DNA of 64,000 nucleotides, from NCBI RefSeq assembly GCF_002149015.1, contig NZ_NGFO01000013.1, forward strand, positions 88,679 to 152,678, written 5' to 3'. The position numbers were made by a program, and so were the translations under genes. Shown here one piece after another: positions 17,435 to 26,331 of this stretch; within the stretch, counting starts at the first letter, position 1, and the number at the start of each line of letters is the position of its first letter. Under the pieces are notes generated by a model. The model worked only from the letters and a program-made list of their open reading frames with translations, searched no databases and had not been told where the DNA came from. Source of the DNA: Gordonia lacunae (GTDB taxonomy: Bacteria; Actinomycetota; Actinomycetes; Mycobacteriales; Mycobacteriaceae).

Positions 17435-18484
17435 TCACAGGCCCAATCCGCGCCGGAGCGTCGGCCAGCTCTCGCGTTGCTGGTCGACCCAATAGGGCCA
17501 TGAGTGCGTGCCCGGGTCGATGTAGCGGATGGTCGCCGGAACGTTCAGCCGATCGAGCCGGGCATCCAATTGCTGCGTGCACCAGAGGGAGCCGACCTCG
17601 ATGGCGCCGCCGATGACCTGGCGGTCGGTCGGGTTCTCGTTGCCCGGGTAGCCCGGCGCGTCGTACCGGCCGGCACGTCCCGTGCCGGTGGAGACGTAGA
17701 CGGTGGACCCCCGCAGGTTCGCGGCCTTGGCGACGACGTCGTGCTCGGCCCAGGCCGGATCGGTGGGCGGACCCCACATGTTGTCGGCGTTGCCGCCGAA
17801 GGCCGCCACGATCCCCCGGGGGTACGCCTGGCCCGCCGGACCCGTGGTGGTGAAGCACCCGCTGTAGGCCGCCACCGCGTCGTAGAAGCCCGGGTTCCGG
17901 ACCGCGAGCACGAGAGCCGCGCCGGCACCCATGGAGAGACCGGCGATCCCGCGGACGCCGTTGCCGTCGAACCGCTCGTCGATCAGGGACGGCAACTCCC
18001 GGGTGAGAAATGTCTCCCACTTGTAGCGCCCGAGGGTCGGGTCGTCGCGCTGCCAGTCGGTGTAGAAGCTGCCGTCGCCCGCGATGGGCATGACGACGTT
18101 GACGTTCTTGTCGGCGTAGAACCCGGCCACGTCGGTCTTGAGCGTCCAGATGCTGTTGTTCGGGTCCTCTTCGTTGAGACCACCGAGCAGATAAAGCGAC
18201 GGACGCGGCCCGGATTCTACGCGCGGCGTCACGACCTGGACCTTTATCGTCTTCCGCATCGACGCGGAGTACACGTCGACCAGGTGCTGATGCGGCCCGT
18301 CGGCGACTGTGCGCTCGATGAACGAACGTTCGACCCCGGTCCGCTCGACAGCGGGCGCGGCCGTCGCGGGGCCGGCCGAAACGAGCGGGCCGACGACGCC
18401 GATCGTCGCTGTCATTGCTCCGATTGCGAATAGGGTGCGCATTGTTCCGCGGCGAGGAAATGTCCGGCGGGAAATACCCGTCAT
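17435..18484 (-). CDS. Antigen-85-like mycolyltransferase/esterase, exported
   Basis: 349 residues. A signal peptide (RRTFPRRGTMRTLFAIGAMTA, ending near ATAAPA) leads into an alpha/beta-hydrolase of the esterase D/Ag85 type: LYLLGGLNEED, DWQRDDPTLGRYKWETFL, the nucleophile elbow GLSMGAG, a FGGNADNMWG loop and a C-terminal GTHSWPYW carrying the catalytic His. Ag85 proteins act outside the membrane and move mycolates between trehalose and cell-wall acceptors. In M. tuberculosis the related Chp2-type step finishes acyltrehaloses, so a late extracellular acyl transfer on the island's product fits. The ATG was chosen over TTG 18529 because GGAGGA lies ten bases upstream of it. First gene of the acyltransferase operon. 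Confidence 0.85.
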   Translation of the reverse strand: MTGISRRTFPRRGTMRTLFAIGAMTATIGVVGPLVSAGPATAAPAVERTGVERSFIERTVADGPHQHLVDVYSASMRKTIKVQVVTPRVESGPRPSLYLLGGLNEEDPNNSIWTLKTDVAGFYADKNVNVVMPIAGDGSFYTDWQRDDPTLGRYKWETFLTRELPSLIDERFDGNGVRGIAGLSMGAGAALVLAVRNPGFYDAVAAYSGCFTTTGPAGQAYPRGIVAAFGGNADNMWGPPTDPAWAEHDVVAKAANLRGSTVYVSTGTGRAGRYDAPGYPGNENPTDRQVIGGAIEVGSLWCTQQLDARLDRLNVPATIRYIDPGTHSWPYWVDQQRESWPTLRRGLGL

Positions 18485-18842
18485 GTCGTCGCGTCCTCCG
18501 AGTTCTGCGGGAAAGTCATCTTCTGACAAGGCTTTCGGGGCTGACAGACGTCATGGCAGCACCCCGGCGGGTCTCACGATGGTCACGACAGTAACCGGAT
18601 CTAACCCGAATTGATAGTTCGGCAAGCTAATCGTGCAATCGCAAACCGCTCCTCAACAATCATGAGTCAAGTGGCGCAGCGCGACTTGTGGTAAGAAGCC
18701 TGCGGCGTCCGGGGCACTGTCGACACCCGTCGCCTGGCCTAGGGTTGGCTTACCTTAGCATGGCCCGGACGCTGGAACAGACCTCGAGTAGACGCCCGCG
18801 TACATCAACGGACGGCGTGCATCCATCAACGGCAGGGCAGAC
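18485..18842. other. Divergent promoter region of the acyltransferase island
   Basis: 358 bases without a gene, clearly richer in A+T in its middle (about 18590-18700) than the surroundings. It must hold the promoters of both the leftward Ag85-like operon and the rightward acyltransferase-glycosyltransferase pair. The only recognisable element is the iron-box-like palindrome at 18739-18757. Confidence 0.7.
18739..18757. promoter_or_regulatory. DtxR/IdeR-like iron box (candidate)
   Basis: The 19-mer CTAGGGTTGGCTTACCTTA matches the DtxR/IdeR consensus TTAGGTTAGGCTAACCTAA at 14 of 19 positions, including the GGC centre and the ACCT half-site. It lies about 85 bases upstream of the rightward acyltransferase ATG and 255 bases from the leftward operon. 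If functional, the island or at least its right arm would be repressed by iron. Confidence 0.45.
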
Positions 18843-20198
18843 ATGAACTTCGCATCCCTGGTCCGCCACGACGACCAGTCGTCGCCGGACCCCATCGTCG
18901 ACCGGCTGACGGCCGACGACGACCTCTTCGTCCGGATGGATGTCGTCCTCGGTCTCCCCGTGGTGAATCAGACACTGTGGCGTTTCCCGGCCACGGTCTA
19001 CGTCGACACCATCACCGCGCTGGGACAGAAACTCCGCCACGGACGCCTGAGCAGGCTCGTCGCGCGTCACCGAGGGCCCGGCCGCGCGTACTGGCGCTAC
19101 ACCCCGGAGGCAGGCGCGGTCGAGGTTCAGCACGATCCGGTGCCGGCCGGCGAGGAAGGGTCATGGGGACGCGCCCAGGCCGACGCCCCGCTCGACTTCG
19201 AGAACGGTCCGGCCTGGCGGCTCGTCGTCGCGCGGGCCGCGGCCGACGATTCCGTCCTGGTCTCGCTGATCATCTCCCATGTCATCGCCGACGGCGGGAC
19301 CGGAGCGGTGGCGGTCATCGAGGCCATCCACGGCCTGGACTATGTCCCGGGCGCCGAACCCGGCCTGATCTCCGACGTCCGGGATGCCGCCGATCTGCTG
19401 TGGACCGCCGGCCGGACCGCGGTGCGGATCTGGCGCGCGAGTCGGTCCACCCCGCCGGCGTCGCCGGTGCGGGTGACCGGCCGGCCGACACCCGGCACCG
19501 ACGTCTCCGACGCCGAGACCGCGCCGAATGTCACGGTCCTGATCCCCCAGGCGGACTACACCGCTGCGGCGACGTCACGGGGCGGCACCGACAACAGCCT
19601 GTTCGCCGCGCTGATGGTCGGCGTCCTGGAACGCAGCGGACGCGTCTCGCCCGGTGACGTGGTCCCGGTGTCGCTGCCCGTCTCGTCCCGGACGCTCGAC
19701 GACCGGCGCGCGAATGCCAGTTCGGGCGCAACGGCTTTCGTGGAGGTCGACCCGCATCGCTACGAGGACCTCACGGCGGTGCGCACCGCCTGCAAGGACG
19801 CCTACGGGAGACTGGCCGCGAACTCGGGCGCCGTCGCGCAGCGAGCGGTCGTGCTGCAGGCGCTGAGCCGGTCGATCACGCGGCGCCTCGCCTCGAACGT
19901 GACCACGCCGCTGTGTCTGGCGTCGAACGTCGGCCAGGCGCCCGACGAATTCGCAACCCTCGGCACCGGGACACCCGGGGAGCTGTCGATCCGGGCCATC
20001 ACCGCCACCGGCGACCCGGCTCGGCTACGGGATCGCAAGGGCGGCATCAGCGGCTGGCTCGCGATCAACGACGACCACGTGATGTTCAGCGTCAGTTCAC
20101 TCGATCCCGTCCGTATACCCGACGCCGCATGTCTGCGGACCCTCGTCGACGACGAGCTCACCGCCTGGGGGATCTCCGGAAAGCTATGGGGCGCATGA
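18843..20198 (+). CDS. Condensation/WS-DGAT-like acyltransferase
   Basis: 451 residues, diverged from the three leftward acyltransferases. The active-site block is IISHVIADGGTGAVA (HxxxDG). An N-terminal LTADDDLFVRMD and the late NVGQAPDEFATLGTG segment are those of short wax-ester-synthase/condensation-like proteins found beside glycolipid glycosyltransferases. It should transfer an acyl group to a lipid or sugar hydroxyl. ATG follows GGCAGGG. Its TGA overlaps the next ATG by four bases, coupling it to the glycosyltransferase. A candidate iron box lies upstream. Confidence 0.78.
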   Translation: MNFASLVRHDDQSSPDPIVDRLTADDDLFVRMDVVLGLPVVNQTLWRFPATVYVDTITALGQKLRHGRLSRLVARHRGPGRAYWRYTPEAGAVEVQHDPVPAGEEGSWGRAQADAPLDFENGPAWRLVVARAAADDSVLVSLIISHVIADGGTGAVAVIEAIHGLDYVPGAEPGLISDVRDAADLLWTAGRTAVRIWRASRSTPPASPVRVTGRPTPGTDVSDAETAPNVTVLIPQADYTAAATSRGGTDNSLFAALMVGVLERSGRVSPGDVVPVSLPVSSRTLDDRRANASSGATAFVEVDPHRYEDLTAVRTACKDAYGRLAANSGAVAQRAVVLQALSRSITRRLASNVTTPLCLASNVGQAPDEFATLGTGTPGELSIRAITATGDPARLRDRKGGISGWLAINDDHVMFSVSSLDPVRIPDAACLRTLVDDELTAWGISGKLWGA

Positions 20199-21427
20199 GG
20201 TTCGCCTTCGCGGTGCACGGCAGCCGCGGGGACATCCAGCCGGCCATCGCCCTCGGAGCCGAGCTCGCCCGACGCGGTCACGAGGTACGGCTCGCCGTGC
20301 CGGAGGACCTGGTCGACATGACCGCTGCGTCGGGTCTGCCGACCCGGCTCCTGGCCCCCTCCACCGCCGAACTCCTGGCCAGTCCGCTGGTGAAAGAGCG
20401 TCTGAAGTCGAAGAATCCGCGCGTGCGCCTGCGGGCACTCGGCGACGTGGCCGAACACGGCCGCGCGACATCCGAGCGGGTGATGGCCGAACTCGCCGAC
20501 ACCTCGGATCTGCTGGTCACCGCCCCACTCGCCCAGGACCGTGGGGAGGCCATCTCCCGGAGTCGCGGAATCCCGTTCGTACCGTTGCACTACTGTCCGT
20601 TGCGCCCCAACGGAAGTCTCGACGTCCGCTATAGGCACTATCCCCGGCCCGTCTCCCGGGCCATGTGGACCCTCGCCGACCGCACGTACTGGCTGACGGT
20701 GCGCGGAGCCGACCGGCGCCTCCGCACCGAGCTCGGCCTGCCGCCGGCGAACGGCCCACTCGGACGTCGGCTTCGAGCGCGCGGTGTACCCGAGATCCAG
20801 GCCTACGACGCCGCGTTCTTCCCGGGCCTCGCCGAGGAATGGGGTGCGCAGCGCCCGCTGGTCGGTTTCCTGTTGCCCGACACCGCGACCCGGAACGCGA
20901 TGTCGGCCGGCTCCGACGACACGACGGCCGCACTGGACTGGATCGCCGACGGCGAGCCGCCGGTCTACGTCGGTTTCGGCAGCATGAAGATCGGCGACGA
21001 GCAGATCGCCGGCATCGTGGCGACCCTGCTCGCTCGCGGCCTCCGGGTCGTCGGACACACCGAACACGCTCTGCCACATGATGATCGACTTCTGCACATC
21101 AGCAACCCCGTCGACCACGAAGTCCTGCTGCCGCAGTGCCGCGGCGCGGTCCATCATGGCGGTGCCGGCACCACCGCGGCTGCGGCTCGTGCGGGGATCC
21201 CGTCGGTCATCGCCTGGTTGAGCGCCGACCAGCCGATGTGGGCGGCCGCCCTGCGCCGAGCGAACGCCGGCGCGGGCAATCGTCTCGCCCGCTTCGGCCC
21301 GGACGATCTCGACCCGCTCACCGATCCCGCGATCGCGGCGGGCGCCGCACGGCTGGCCGTCCGCCTGACCCCGCCGGCCGCGGCGGTCGACCGGGCCTGC
21401 GACATCCTGCTGACCGCCGCGGGTTAG
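20195..21427 (+). CDS. GT1-family glycosyltransferase (UGT/GtfA-like)
   Basis: 410 residues with the GT-B architecture of erythromycin- and glycopeptidolipid-type glycosyltransferases: an N-terminal Rossmann start [17 protein letters not shown], a VYVGFGSMK linker and the sugar-nucleotide site [17 protein letters not shown]. It should transfer one sugar from NDP-sugar to a lipid or lipopeptide acceptor in the cytosol, supplying the sugar that the neighbouring acyltransferases esterify. The start ATG lies in an ATGA overlap with the acyltransferase; an ATG nine bases earlier is in frame. The gene ends convergently, overlapping the ispF stop by four bases. Confidence 0.88.
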   Translation: MRFAFAVHGSRGDIQPAIALGAELARRGHEVRLAVPEDLVDMTAASGLPTRLLAPSTAELLASPLVKERLKSKNPRVRLRALGDVAEHGRATSERVMAELADTSDLLVTAPLAQDRGEAISRSRGIPFVPLHYCPLRPNGSLDVRYRHYPRPVSRAMWTLADRTYWLTVRGADRRLRTELGLPPANGPLGRRLRARGVPEIQAYDAAFFPGLAEEWGAQRPLVGFLLPDTATRNAMSAGSDDTTAALDWIADGEPPVYVGFGSMKIGDEQIAGIVATLLARGLRVVGHTEHALPHDDRLLHISNPVDHEVLLPQCRGAVHHGGAGTTAAAARAGIPSVIAWLSADQPMWAAALRRANAGAGNRLARFGPDDLDPLTDPAIAAGAARLAVRLTPPAAAVDRACDILLTAAG

Positions 21428-21891
21428 CCCGCGGCGTCCAGCAAGGCGGTCGCCACCGCGGCGATGCCCTCACCGCGGCCGGTCATGCCCAGCCCGTCGG
21501 TGGTCGTCGCCGACACCGAGACCGGGCCGCCGAGGGCGTCGGAGAGCACCTGTTGCGCCTCGGCGCGGCGCGGTCCGATCTTGGGCCGATTGCCCACGAC
21601 CTGGACGGCCGCATTCACGACACGCAGCCCCTCCGCCTCGACGAGGGTGCGTACATGCGCGAGCATCTGCACACCCGAGACACCCTCCCACTCCGGACGA
21701 CCGGTCCCGAACACCGAACCCACGTCGCCGAGACCGGCGGCCGAGAGCACTGCGTCGCAGAGCGCGTGAGCGCCGACGTCTCCGTCGGAGTGCCCTTCGC
21801 ATCCGGGTTCGTCGGGGAAGAGCAGGCCGACCATCCAGCACTGGGCGGACGAGTCGACCCGATGGGCGTCGGTTCCGATGCCGACCCGCAT
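21424..21891 (-). CDS. ispF: 2-C-methyl-D-erythritol 2,4-cyclodiphosphate synthase
   Basis: 155 residues, normal length. GTDAHRV supplies the metal-binding Asp and His, [24 protein letters not shown] the substrate loop and third ligand, and [18 protein letters not shown] the C-terminal nucleotide-binding loop. It cyclises CDP-ME-2-phosphate in the MEP pathway, the step after IspE. The ATG overlaps the ispD stop by one base. Both sit beside carD as in M. tuberculosis Rv3581c-Rv3583c. Confidence 0.95.
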   Translation of the reverse strand: MRVGIGTDAHRVDSSAQCWMVGLLFPDEPGCEGHSDGDVGAHALCDAVLSAAGLGDVGSVFGTGRPEWEGVSGVQMLAHVRTLVEAEGLRVVNAAVQVVGNRPKIGPRRAEAQQVLSDALGGPVSVSATTTDGLGMTGRGEGIAAVATALLDAAG

Positions 21892-22580
21892 CACCGGCCC
21901 ACCACATCTCGCACGATGCGCAGGTCCCAGGGTGTGGTGATCTTCATGGCAAGTGGGTCTCCGGGGACGAGGTGGACGTCGATCCCGCATCTCTCGGCGA
22001 GACCGGCGTCGTCGGTGGCGAGACCGGAGGCGTCTTCATGAGCACGCCGGAGAGCCTCGCGGGTGAAACCCTGCGGCGTCTGCACGGCGCGCAACTCGTC
22101 GCGATCGACGGTCCGGGTCACGCGCTCGAGGCCGCCCGGGACTGCGACGACCTGCTTGAGGGTGTCGACCACGGGAATCGCGGGGACCACGGCCGGATGC
22201 CCGGAGCGAACCGCGTCGACCACGTCGGTGAAGACGCGCGCGGGTGTGAGCGGTCGGGCGGCGTCATGCACGAGCAGGATGCCGGCGTCGCCGGCGGCAG
22301 AGATCCCGGCGCGCACCGAATCGGACCGATGGGCACCACCGGCGACGACGATGACGTCGGGAAGCAGCGTGCGTGCCCGGTCGACGAGATCGACGGGCAC
22401 CACGACGACGACCGACGCGCCCAGCGATGCCGGGATGTTGTCGACGCACCGCTCGATGATCGTGCGGCCGCAGAGGTCGACGAACGCCTTGGGGACCGGC
22501 TCGCCGAGCCGGGTACCCGACCCGGCGGCCGGGATGATGACACAGACATTTGCGCCGGATCGCTCCGGCGTGGTGGTCAC
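21891..22580 (-). CDS. ispD: 2-C-methyl-D-erythritol 4-phosphate cytidylyltransferase
   Basis: 229 residues. [17 protein letters not shown] is the CTP-binding glycine loop with the catalytic Arg and Lys, VHDAARPL the metal/ribose contact, and VQTPQGF the substrate motif. It makes CDP-methylerythritol from MEP and CTP. GTG start, 30 bases after the carD stop, so it is read in one transcript carD-ispD-ispF. In mycobacteria this linkage puts isoprenoid synthesis under the carD promoter. Confidence 0.95.
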   Translation of the reverse strand: MTTTPERSGANVCVIIPAAGSGTRLGEPVPKAFVDLCGRTIIERCVDNIPASLGASVVVVVPVDLVDRARTLLPDVIVVAGGAHRSDSVRAGISAAGDAGILLVHDAARPLTPARVFTDVVDAVRSGHPAVVPAIPVVDTLKQVVAVPGGLERVTRTVDRDELRAVQTPQGFTREALRRAHEDASGLATDDAGLAERCGIDVHLVPGDPLAMKITTPWDLRIVRDVVGR

Positions 22581-22610
22581 TGAGAGTCCAGAACCAGTGG
22601 CGACCGGTGA

Positions 22611-23099
22611 TCAGGAAGCGGCGGCGAGGACCTCGTCCAGCATGCTGGTGGCCTTCTCGTCGTCGGTGTTCTGGGCGAGCGACAGCTCGTCGACCAGAAC
22701 GCGACGGGCGCGGGTCAGCATCCGCTTCTCGCCGGCCGACAGCCCACGATCCTGCTCGCGACGCCAGAGGTCGCGCACGATCTCGGCGACCTTGATGATG
22801 TCGCCCGAGATCAGCTTCTCCTGGTTCGCCTTGAACCGGCGCGCCCAGTTGGTCGGCTCCTCGGTGTGCGGCGCCCGCAGGACCTGGAAGACCTGGTCGA
22901 GACCCTCCTGGCCGACCACGTCGCGAACACCCACGTACTCGAGCTTCGTCGAGGGAATCTGAACGGTCATGTCACCGTCGGCAACCTTGAGAACAAGGTA
23001 TTCGATCTGCTCACCCTTGATGGTCCGGGTCACGATGTCTTCGACCCGAGCAGCACCGTGATGGGGGTAAACGACGGTGTCGCCAACTTTGAAATTCAA
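22611..23099 (-). CDS. carD: RNA polymerase-binding transcription regulator CarD
   Basis: 162 residues, the mycobacterial length. The N-terminal Tudor-like domain ([20 protein letters not shown]) binds the RNA polymerase beta lobe. The helical C-terminal domain holds the [18 protein letters not shown] block with the Trp that wedges into the upstream edge of the transcription bubble. It stabilises open complexes at rRNA and housekeeping promoters. It heads the ispDF operon and is divergent from the lpqE-like gene. Confidence 0.96.
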   Translation of the reverse strand: MNFKVGDTVVYPHHGAARVEDIVTRTIKGEQIEYLVLKVADGDMTVQIPSTKLEYVGVRDVVGQEGLDQVFQVLRAPHTEEPTNWARRFKANQEKLISGDIIKVAEIVRDLWRREQDRGLSAGEKRMLTRARRVLVDELSLAQNTDDEKATSMLDEVLAAAS

Positions 23100-23494
23100 T
23101 GTTCCTTGCCCCTTTCGAGTAGAGCCAGTCTAGCACGGGCGTTCCGAGGCACCCACCCAACGGTGCAGGTCAACGCGGTGAACGCGTTTCATGACAGGCT
23201 CTTCCGAGGTCGCGAGGGGTGCGCGGTGAGGGTGGGCTACCCCACTGGAGGCCCCACCGGACGACGTTCGCGGCATGCCGCCGGCGACCCGTCGCCGCCC
23301 CGCGCGGCGGCCACTGCGGGACCGCCCGGCGACCCCCGGGAGACGCCGCGGCCGACCGCCCGCGACGCCCCGCGACACGCGACCGCCAGACCAATCGGGT
23401 ACCCGGCCGGACTTTTCCGCACCACGCCCACTACGCTGCGTAGTGCAGGGTTTCGCGCGCTGCATGTCGGCTTCGTTTGACCTGGGAGGATCGG
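23100..23494. other. Divergent carD/lpqE intergenic region
   Basis: 395 bases without a convincing gene; the short frames here are not preceded by ribosome-binding sites. It must contain the carD and lpqE promoters. Visible structures are a short inverted repeat GTGGG-4-CCCAC at 23232-23245 and the longer palindrome at 23429-23445. A ribosome-binding site GGGAGGA for lpqE is at the right edge. Confidence 0.6.
23429..23445. promoter_or_regulatory. Perfect 8-1-8 palindrome upstream of lpqE
   Basis: Arms CACTACGC and GCGTAGTG flank a single central base, 50 bases before the lpqE start. The size fits a dimeric repressor site over the core promoter. I do not know a matching regulator. A hairpin role is less likely because no coding region precedes it on either strand. 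Confidence 0.45.
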
Positions 23495-24217
23495 GTGTCA
23501 GTGCTTTCACTTTCCGCGCGGCGGTCGGCGGTTCGGCCATCTCGCATGGTGACCGCGGTTGCTGCGATCGGCATCGCCGTCGCCCTGGGCACCACCGGGT
23601 GCGGTGCGGGTCAGATCTCGCAGACCGCCAATCAGCTCCCCGCGGTGAACGGCGCGAACGTCAACGTCGACCAGCTCGAGCTCCGGGACGTGCAGATCCT
23701 GTACCCCGAGGACGACGCATCGACCGTCTTCGGCGACGGCGGACCGTTCGAGCTCGCGTTCGTGGTCGCCAACTCCGATCCCCTGGTCTACTACCGCCTC
23801 AAGGAGATCCGGCCGGAAGAGGGCCAGGTGACCTTCGTCGAGGGTGCCGAGGCCGACGACCGGGTCATCCCGCCCAACGGCGCACTCCGCGGCGGCACCC
23901 CGGTGGGCGCCAACCCCGAGTTCGAGAAGCGCCTCAGCGTGAAGCTGGACAACACGGGCGACACCGTCGCGGCCGGTCTGACCACCGAACTGACCTTCGC
24001 CTTCGAGAAGCGCGAGGCCGACGGCCGCTGGGTCGATGCCGGTGAGACCACCGTCGACACCCCGGTCGACGGCGGCGCGAAGCTCGAACGCCAGGACGTG
24101 GCGCGCAACGCCGAGCCGACGTTCTACAACCAGGGTCACGGCGACGAGGGCCACGCCGAAGAGGGCACCGGCGAACACGGCGCCGACGGCGAGGGCAACG
24201 GCGAGGGCGGCCACTGA
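23495..24217 (+). CDS. lpqE: LpqE-like lipoprotein with His-rich tail
   Basis: About 240 residues. A lipoprotein signal peptide ends in LGTTGCGAG (lipidated Cys), followed by a beta-sandwich-like domain with VDQLELRDVQILYP and FVVANSDPL and a TELTFAFEK strand, similar to the secreted copper-chaperone (PCuAC/DUF461-like) fold. The last 26 residues are almost only Gly, Glu and His, a plausible metal-binding tail. The name comes from its position between carD and radA (Rv3584 in M. tuberculosis) and the lipoprotein form. GTG 23495 lies five bases after GGAGG; GTG 23501 is possible. Function unproven. Confidence 0.75.
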   Translation: MSVLSLSARRSAVRPSRMVTAVAAIGIAVALGTTGCGAGQISQTANQLPAVNGANVNVDQLELRDVQILYPEDDASTVFGDGGPFELAFVVANSDPLVYYRLKEIRPEEGQVTFVEGAEADDRVIPPNGALRGGTPVGANPEFEKRLSVKLDNTGDTVAAGLTTELTFAFEKREADGRWVDAGETTVDTPVDGGAKLERQDVARNAEPTFYNQGHGDEGHAEEGTGEHGADGEGNGEGGH

Positions 24218-24240
24218 CCCCGCACGATCCCACGTCACGA

Positions 24241-24269
24241 CGAGGTCCGGCGATCATCGCCGGGCCTCG
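24241..24269 (+). terminator. Intrinsic terminator after lpqE
   Basis: A 13-bp stem (24241-24253 with 24257-24269, one G-U pair) closes on a three-base loop and is followed by TTCGTCTTG. It lies 24 bases past the lpqE stop and 36 before radA, so radA probably has its own promoter. Confidence 0.8.
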
Positions 24270-24304
24270 TTCGTCTTGTCGGGACCGGCACCTAGGCTGA
24301 CCGG

Positions 24305-25684
24305 GTGGCCAAGACCAAGTCCTCGTTCCGCTGCACCGGCTGCGGCCATCAGGTACCCAAATGGGTGGGCCGCTGCCCGGACTGCGGCGAGTGGGGCACG
24401 GTCGGTGAGGTCACCGACGTGGCGACGTCGTCGCGCTCGACAGCGGCGGTGGCGCCGTCGAGTCCGGCGTTGCGCATCACCGAGGTCGACGCCCAGACAT
24501 CGGCTGCGATCCCGACCGGCATCGGCGAGCTCGACCGGGTACTCGGACGCGGCGTCGTGCCGGGTTCGGTCATCCTCCTGGCCGGCGAGCCCGGCGTCGG
24601 CAAGTCCACGCTGCTGCTCGAGGCCGTCAAACACTGGGCGGCACAGGACCGCACCGCGCTCTACATCACCGGCGAGGAGTCGGCCGGGCAGGTCCGCATG
24701 CGCGCCGAGCGCACCGGCGCGGTGCATCCGAACGTCTACCTGGCCGCGGAGACCGATCTCGCGACCATCCTGGGCCACGTCGACTCGGTGGCACCCTCCC
24801 TCATGATCGTCGACTCGGTGCAGACCCTCGTCGCGTCCGGGGCCGACGGCGTGACCGGCGGCGTCACCCAGATCCGCGCCGTCACCACCGCCCTGGTCTC
24901 GCTCGCCAAGAACCGCGGGGTCGCGGTCATCCTGGTCGGTCACGTCACCAAGGAGGGCGCGGTCGCCGGGCCGCGGTCCCTCGAGCACCTCGTCGATGTC
25001 GTACTCGCCTTCGAGGGTGACCGGCACTCGACGCTGCGGATGGTCCGCGGCGTCAAGAACCGATTCGGCGCCGCCGACGAGGTGGGGTGTTTCGAACAGC
25101 GCGACGACGGCATCCATCAGGTACCCGACCCGTCGGGAATCTTTCTGCACCAACGGGATTCAGACGTGAGCGGCAGCGCCACGCTGGTGACGATGGACGG
25201 CAAGCGCGCCCTCGTCGGGGAGGTCCAGGCGCTGGCGAACGGCACCGAGATGAACATCCCGCGGCGCGCGGTGTCCGGCCTGGACATGAACCGGGTATCG
25301 ATGGTCCTGGCCGTCCTGCAGGCACGCGGGGGCCTGAAGCAGATCGCGAAGAGCGAGGTCTATCTGTCCACCGTGGGCGGCATGCGCGTGACCGAGCCGG
25401 CCGCCGATCTCGCCATCGCTCTCGCCGTCTACTCGACGGTGAAGAACCAACCCATCCCGCAGTCGACGGTCGTCATCGGCGAAGTCGGGCTCGGCGGCGA
25501 GGTCCGACGCGTCTCGGCGGTCGCCCGCCGGCTCGCCGAGGCGAAGCGACTCGGCTTCCGGGAGGCCATCATCCCCGCCGCCACGGACGAGGAACTGCCG
25601 AAGGGCATCCGGATCCTGCGCGTCGCGAACATCGGGGACGCCGTCGGTCTCCGCACCGCGAACCCGGTGGACGCCCCCTTCTGA
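24305..25684 (+). CDS. radA: DNA repair protein RadA
   Basis: 459 residues, standard. An N-terminal zinc finger (CTGCGHQVPKWVGRCPDCGEWG), a RecA-like ATPase with Walker A GEPGVGKST, Walker B LMIVDSVQT, the RadA-specific KNRFG motif, and a C-terminal Lon-like domain (SEVYLSTVGGMRVTEPAADLA). RadA drives branch migration in recombination intermediates. GTG start. It precedes disA with only the inverted thioesterase gene between, the usual radA-disA pairing in which RadA can restrain DisA. Confidence 0.96.
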   Translation: MAKTKSSFRCTGCGHQVPKWVGRCPDCGEWGTVGEVTDVATSSRSTAAVAPSSPALRITEVDAQTSAAIPTGIGELDRVLGRGVVPGSVILLAGEPGVGKSTLLLEAVKHWAAQDRTALYITGEESAGQVRMRAERTGAVHPNVYLAAETDLATILGHVDSVAPSLMIVDSVQTLVASGADGVTGGVTQIRAVTTALVSLAKNRGVAVILVGHVTKEGAVAGPRSLEHLVDVVLAFEGDRHSTLRMVRGVKNRFGAADEVGCFEQRDDGIHQVPDPSGIFLHQRDSDVSGSATLVTMDGKRALVGEVQALANGTEMNIPRRAVSGLDMNRVSMVLAVLQARGGLKQIAKSEVYLSTVGGMRVTEPAADLAIALAVYSTVKNQPIPQSTVVIGEVGLGGEVRRVSAVARRLAEAKRLGFREAIIPAATDEELPKGIRILRVANIGDAVGLRTANPVDAPF

Positions 25685-25696
25685 CCGGCTGCGTCC

Positions 25697-26245
25697 CTAC
25701 GGATACATCCGCCGTTTGTACTCCTCGGCCCGGGCGCTCTTGTCGACGTGCTCCGCGAAATGCTTGCGCACGTCGATCGTCACGAAGATCGCATGCGCGC
25801 TGGCCACCGGCTTGTCCGGGTCGCCGAGGTGGGCGATCGCCTCGGTGAAGATCTTCCGCCGCTGGCGCCCCAGCAGGTTGCCGTGGAACCGCAGCGTCGA
25901 GCCCACCGGGATCGGGCGGATGTAGTCCACCTCCAGATGCACCGTCACCCCCGACGGCCCGATCAGGAGCGGGATGGTCCCCATCACCTCGTCGAAGGCG
26001 GTGCTCAGGATGCCGCCGTGGATGACGCCGGGGCCGCCCTCCATCCGCGTCTCGACCTCCATCGACGCGTCGACGGTGAATCCCTCACCGGCGTGGACCA
26101 CCAGGTGCAGTCCCTGCGGCGAATCCGGCCCGCAGCCGAAGCACGTGGGGTTGTGCATCCGCACGGGTTCACCCGCCTTCGCCGCCTTGGGGTGGCGTTC
26201 CACCTCGTCCAGCTCGTCGGGCACCACAAAACTGCTGCTCTTCAC
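25697..26245 (-). CDS. PaaI-type hotdog thioesterase
   Basis: 182 residues. A hotdog fold with the active-site helix block [20 protein letters not shown] and a [17 protein letters not shown] strand, as in PaaI/4HBT thioesterases. The N-terminal [14 protein letters not shown] is typical of the actinobacterial subgroup. It should hydrolyse acyl-CoA thioesters; the substrate is unknown. GTG start. It is inserted, opposite in direction, between radA and disA, which adjoin in M. tuberculosis. Confidence 0.85.
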   Translation of the reverse strand: MKSSSFVVPDELDEVERHPKAAKAGEPVRMHNPTCFGCGPDSPQGLHLVVHAGEGFTVDASMEVETRMEGGPGVIHGGILSTAFDEVMGTIPLLIGPSGVTVHLEVDYIRPIPVGSTLRFHGNLLGRQRRKIFTEAIAHLGDPDKPVASAHAIFVTIDVRKHFAEHVDKSARAEEYKRRMYP

Positions 26246-26331
26246 ACCCCGGTACCCTAGTCACATCGCAACGGCCGATGTCGCGGGGCATCTGGCCCGG
26301 TCGCGAAGACCGGTCGCGGAGAAGGGGAGAC

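Noticed and set aside
23232..23245. CsoR-type copper operator upstream of lpqE
   Set aside because: The GTGGG-4-CCCAC repeat is short and expected by chance in GC-rich DNA; no csoR nearby.
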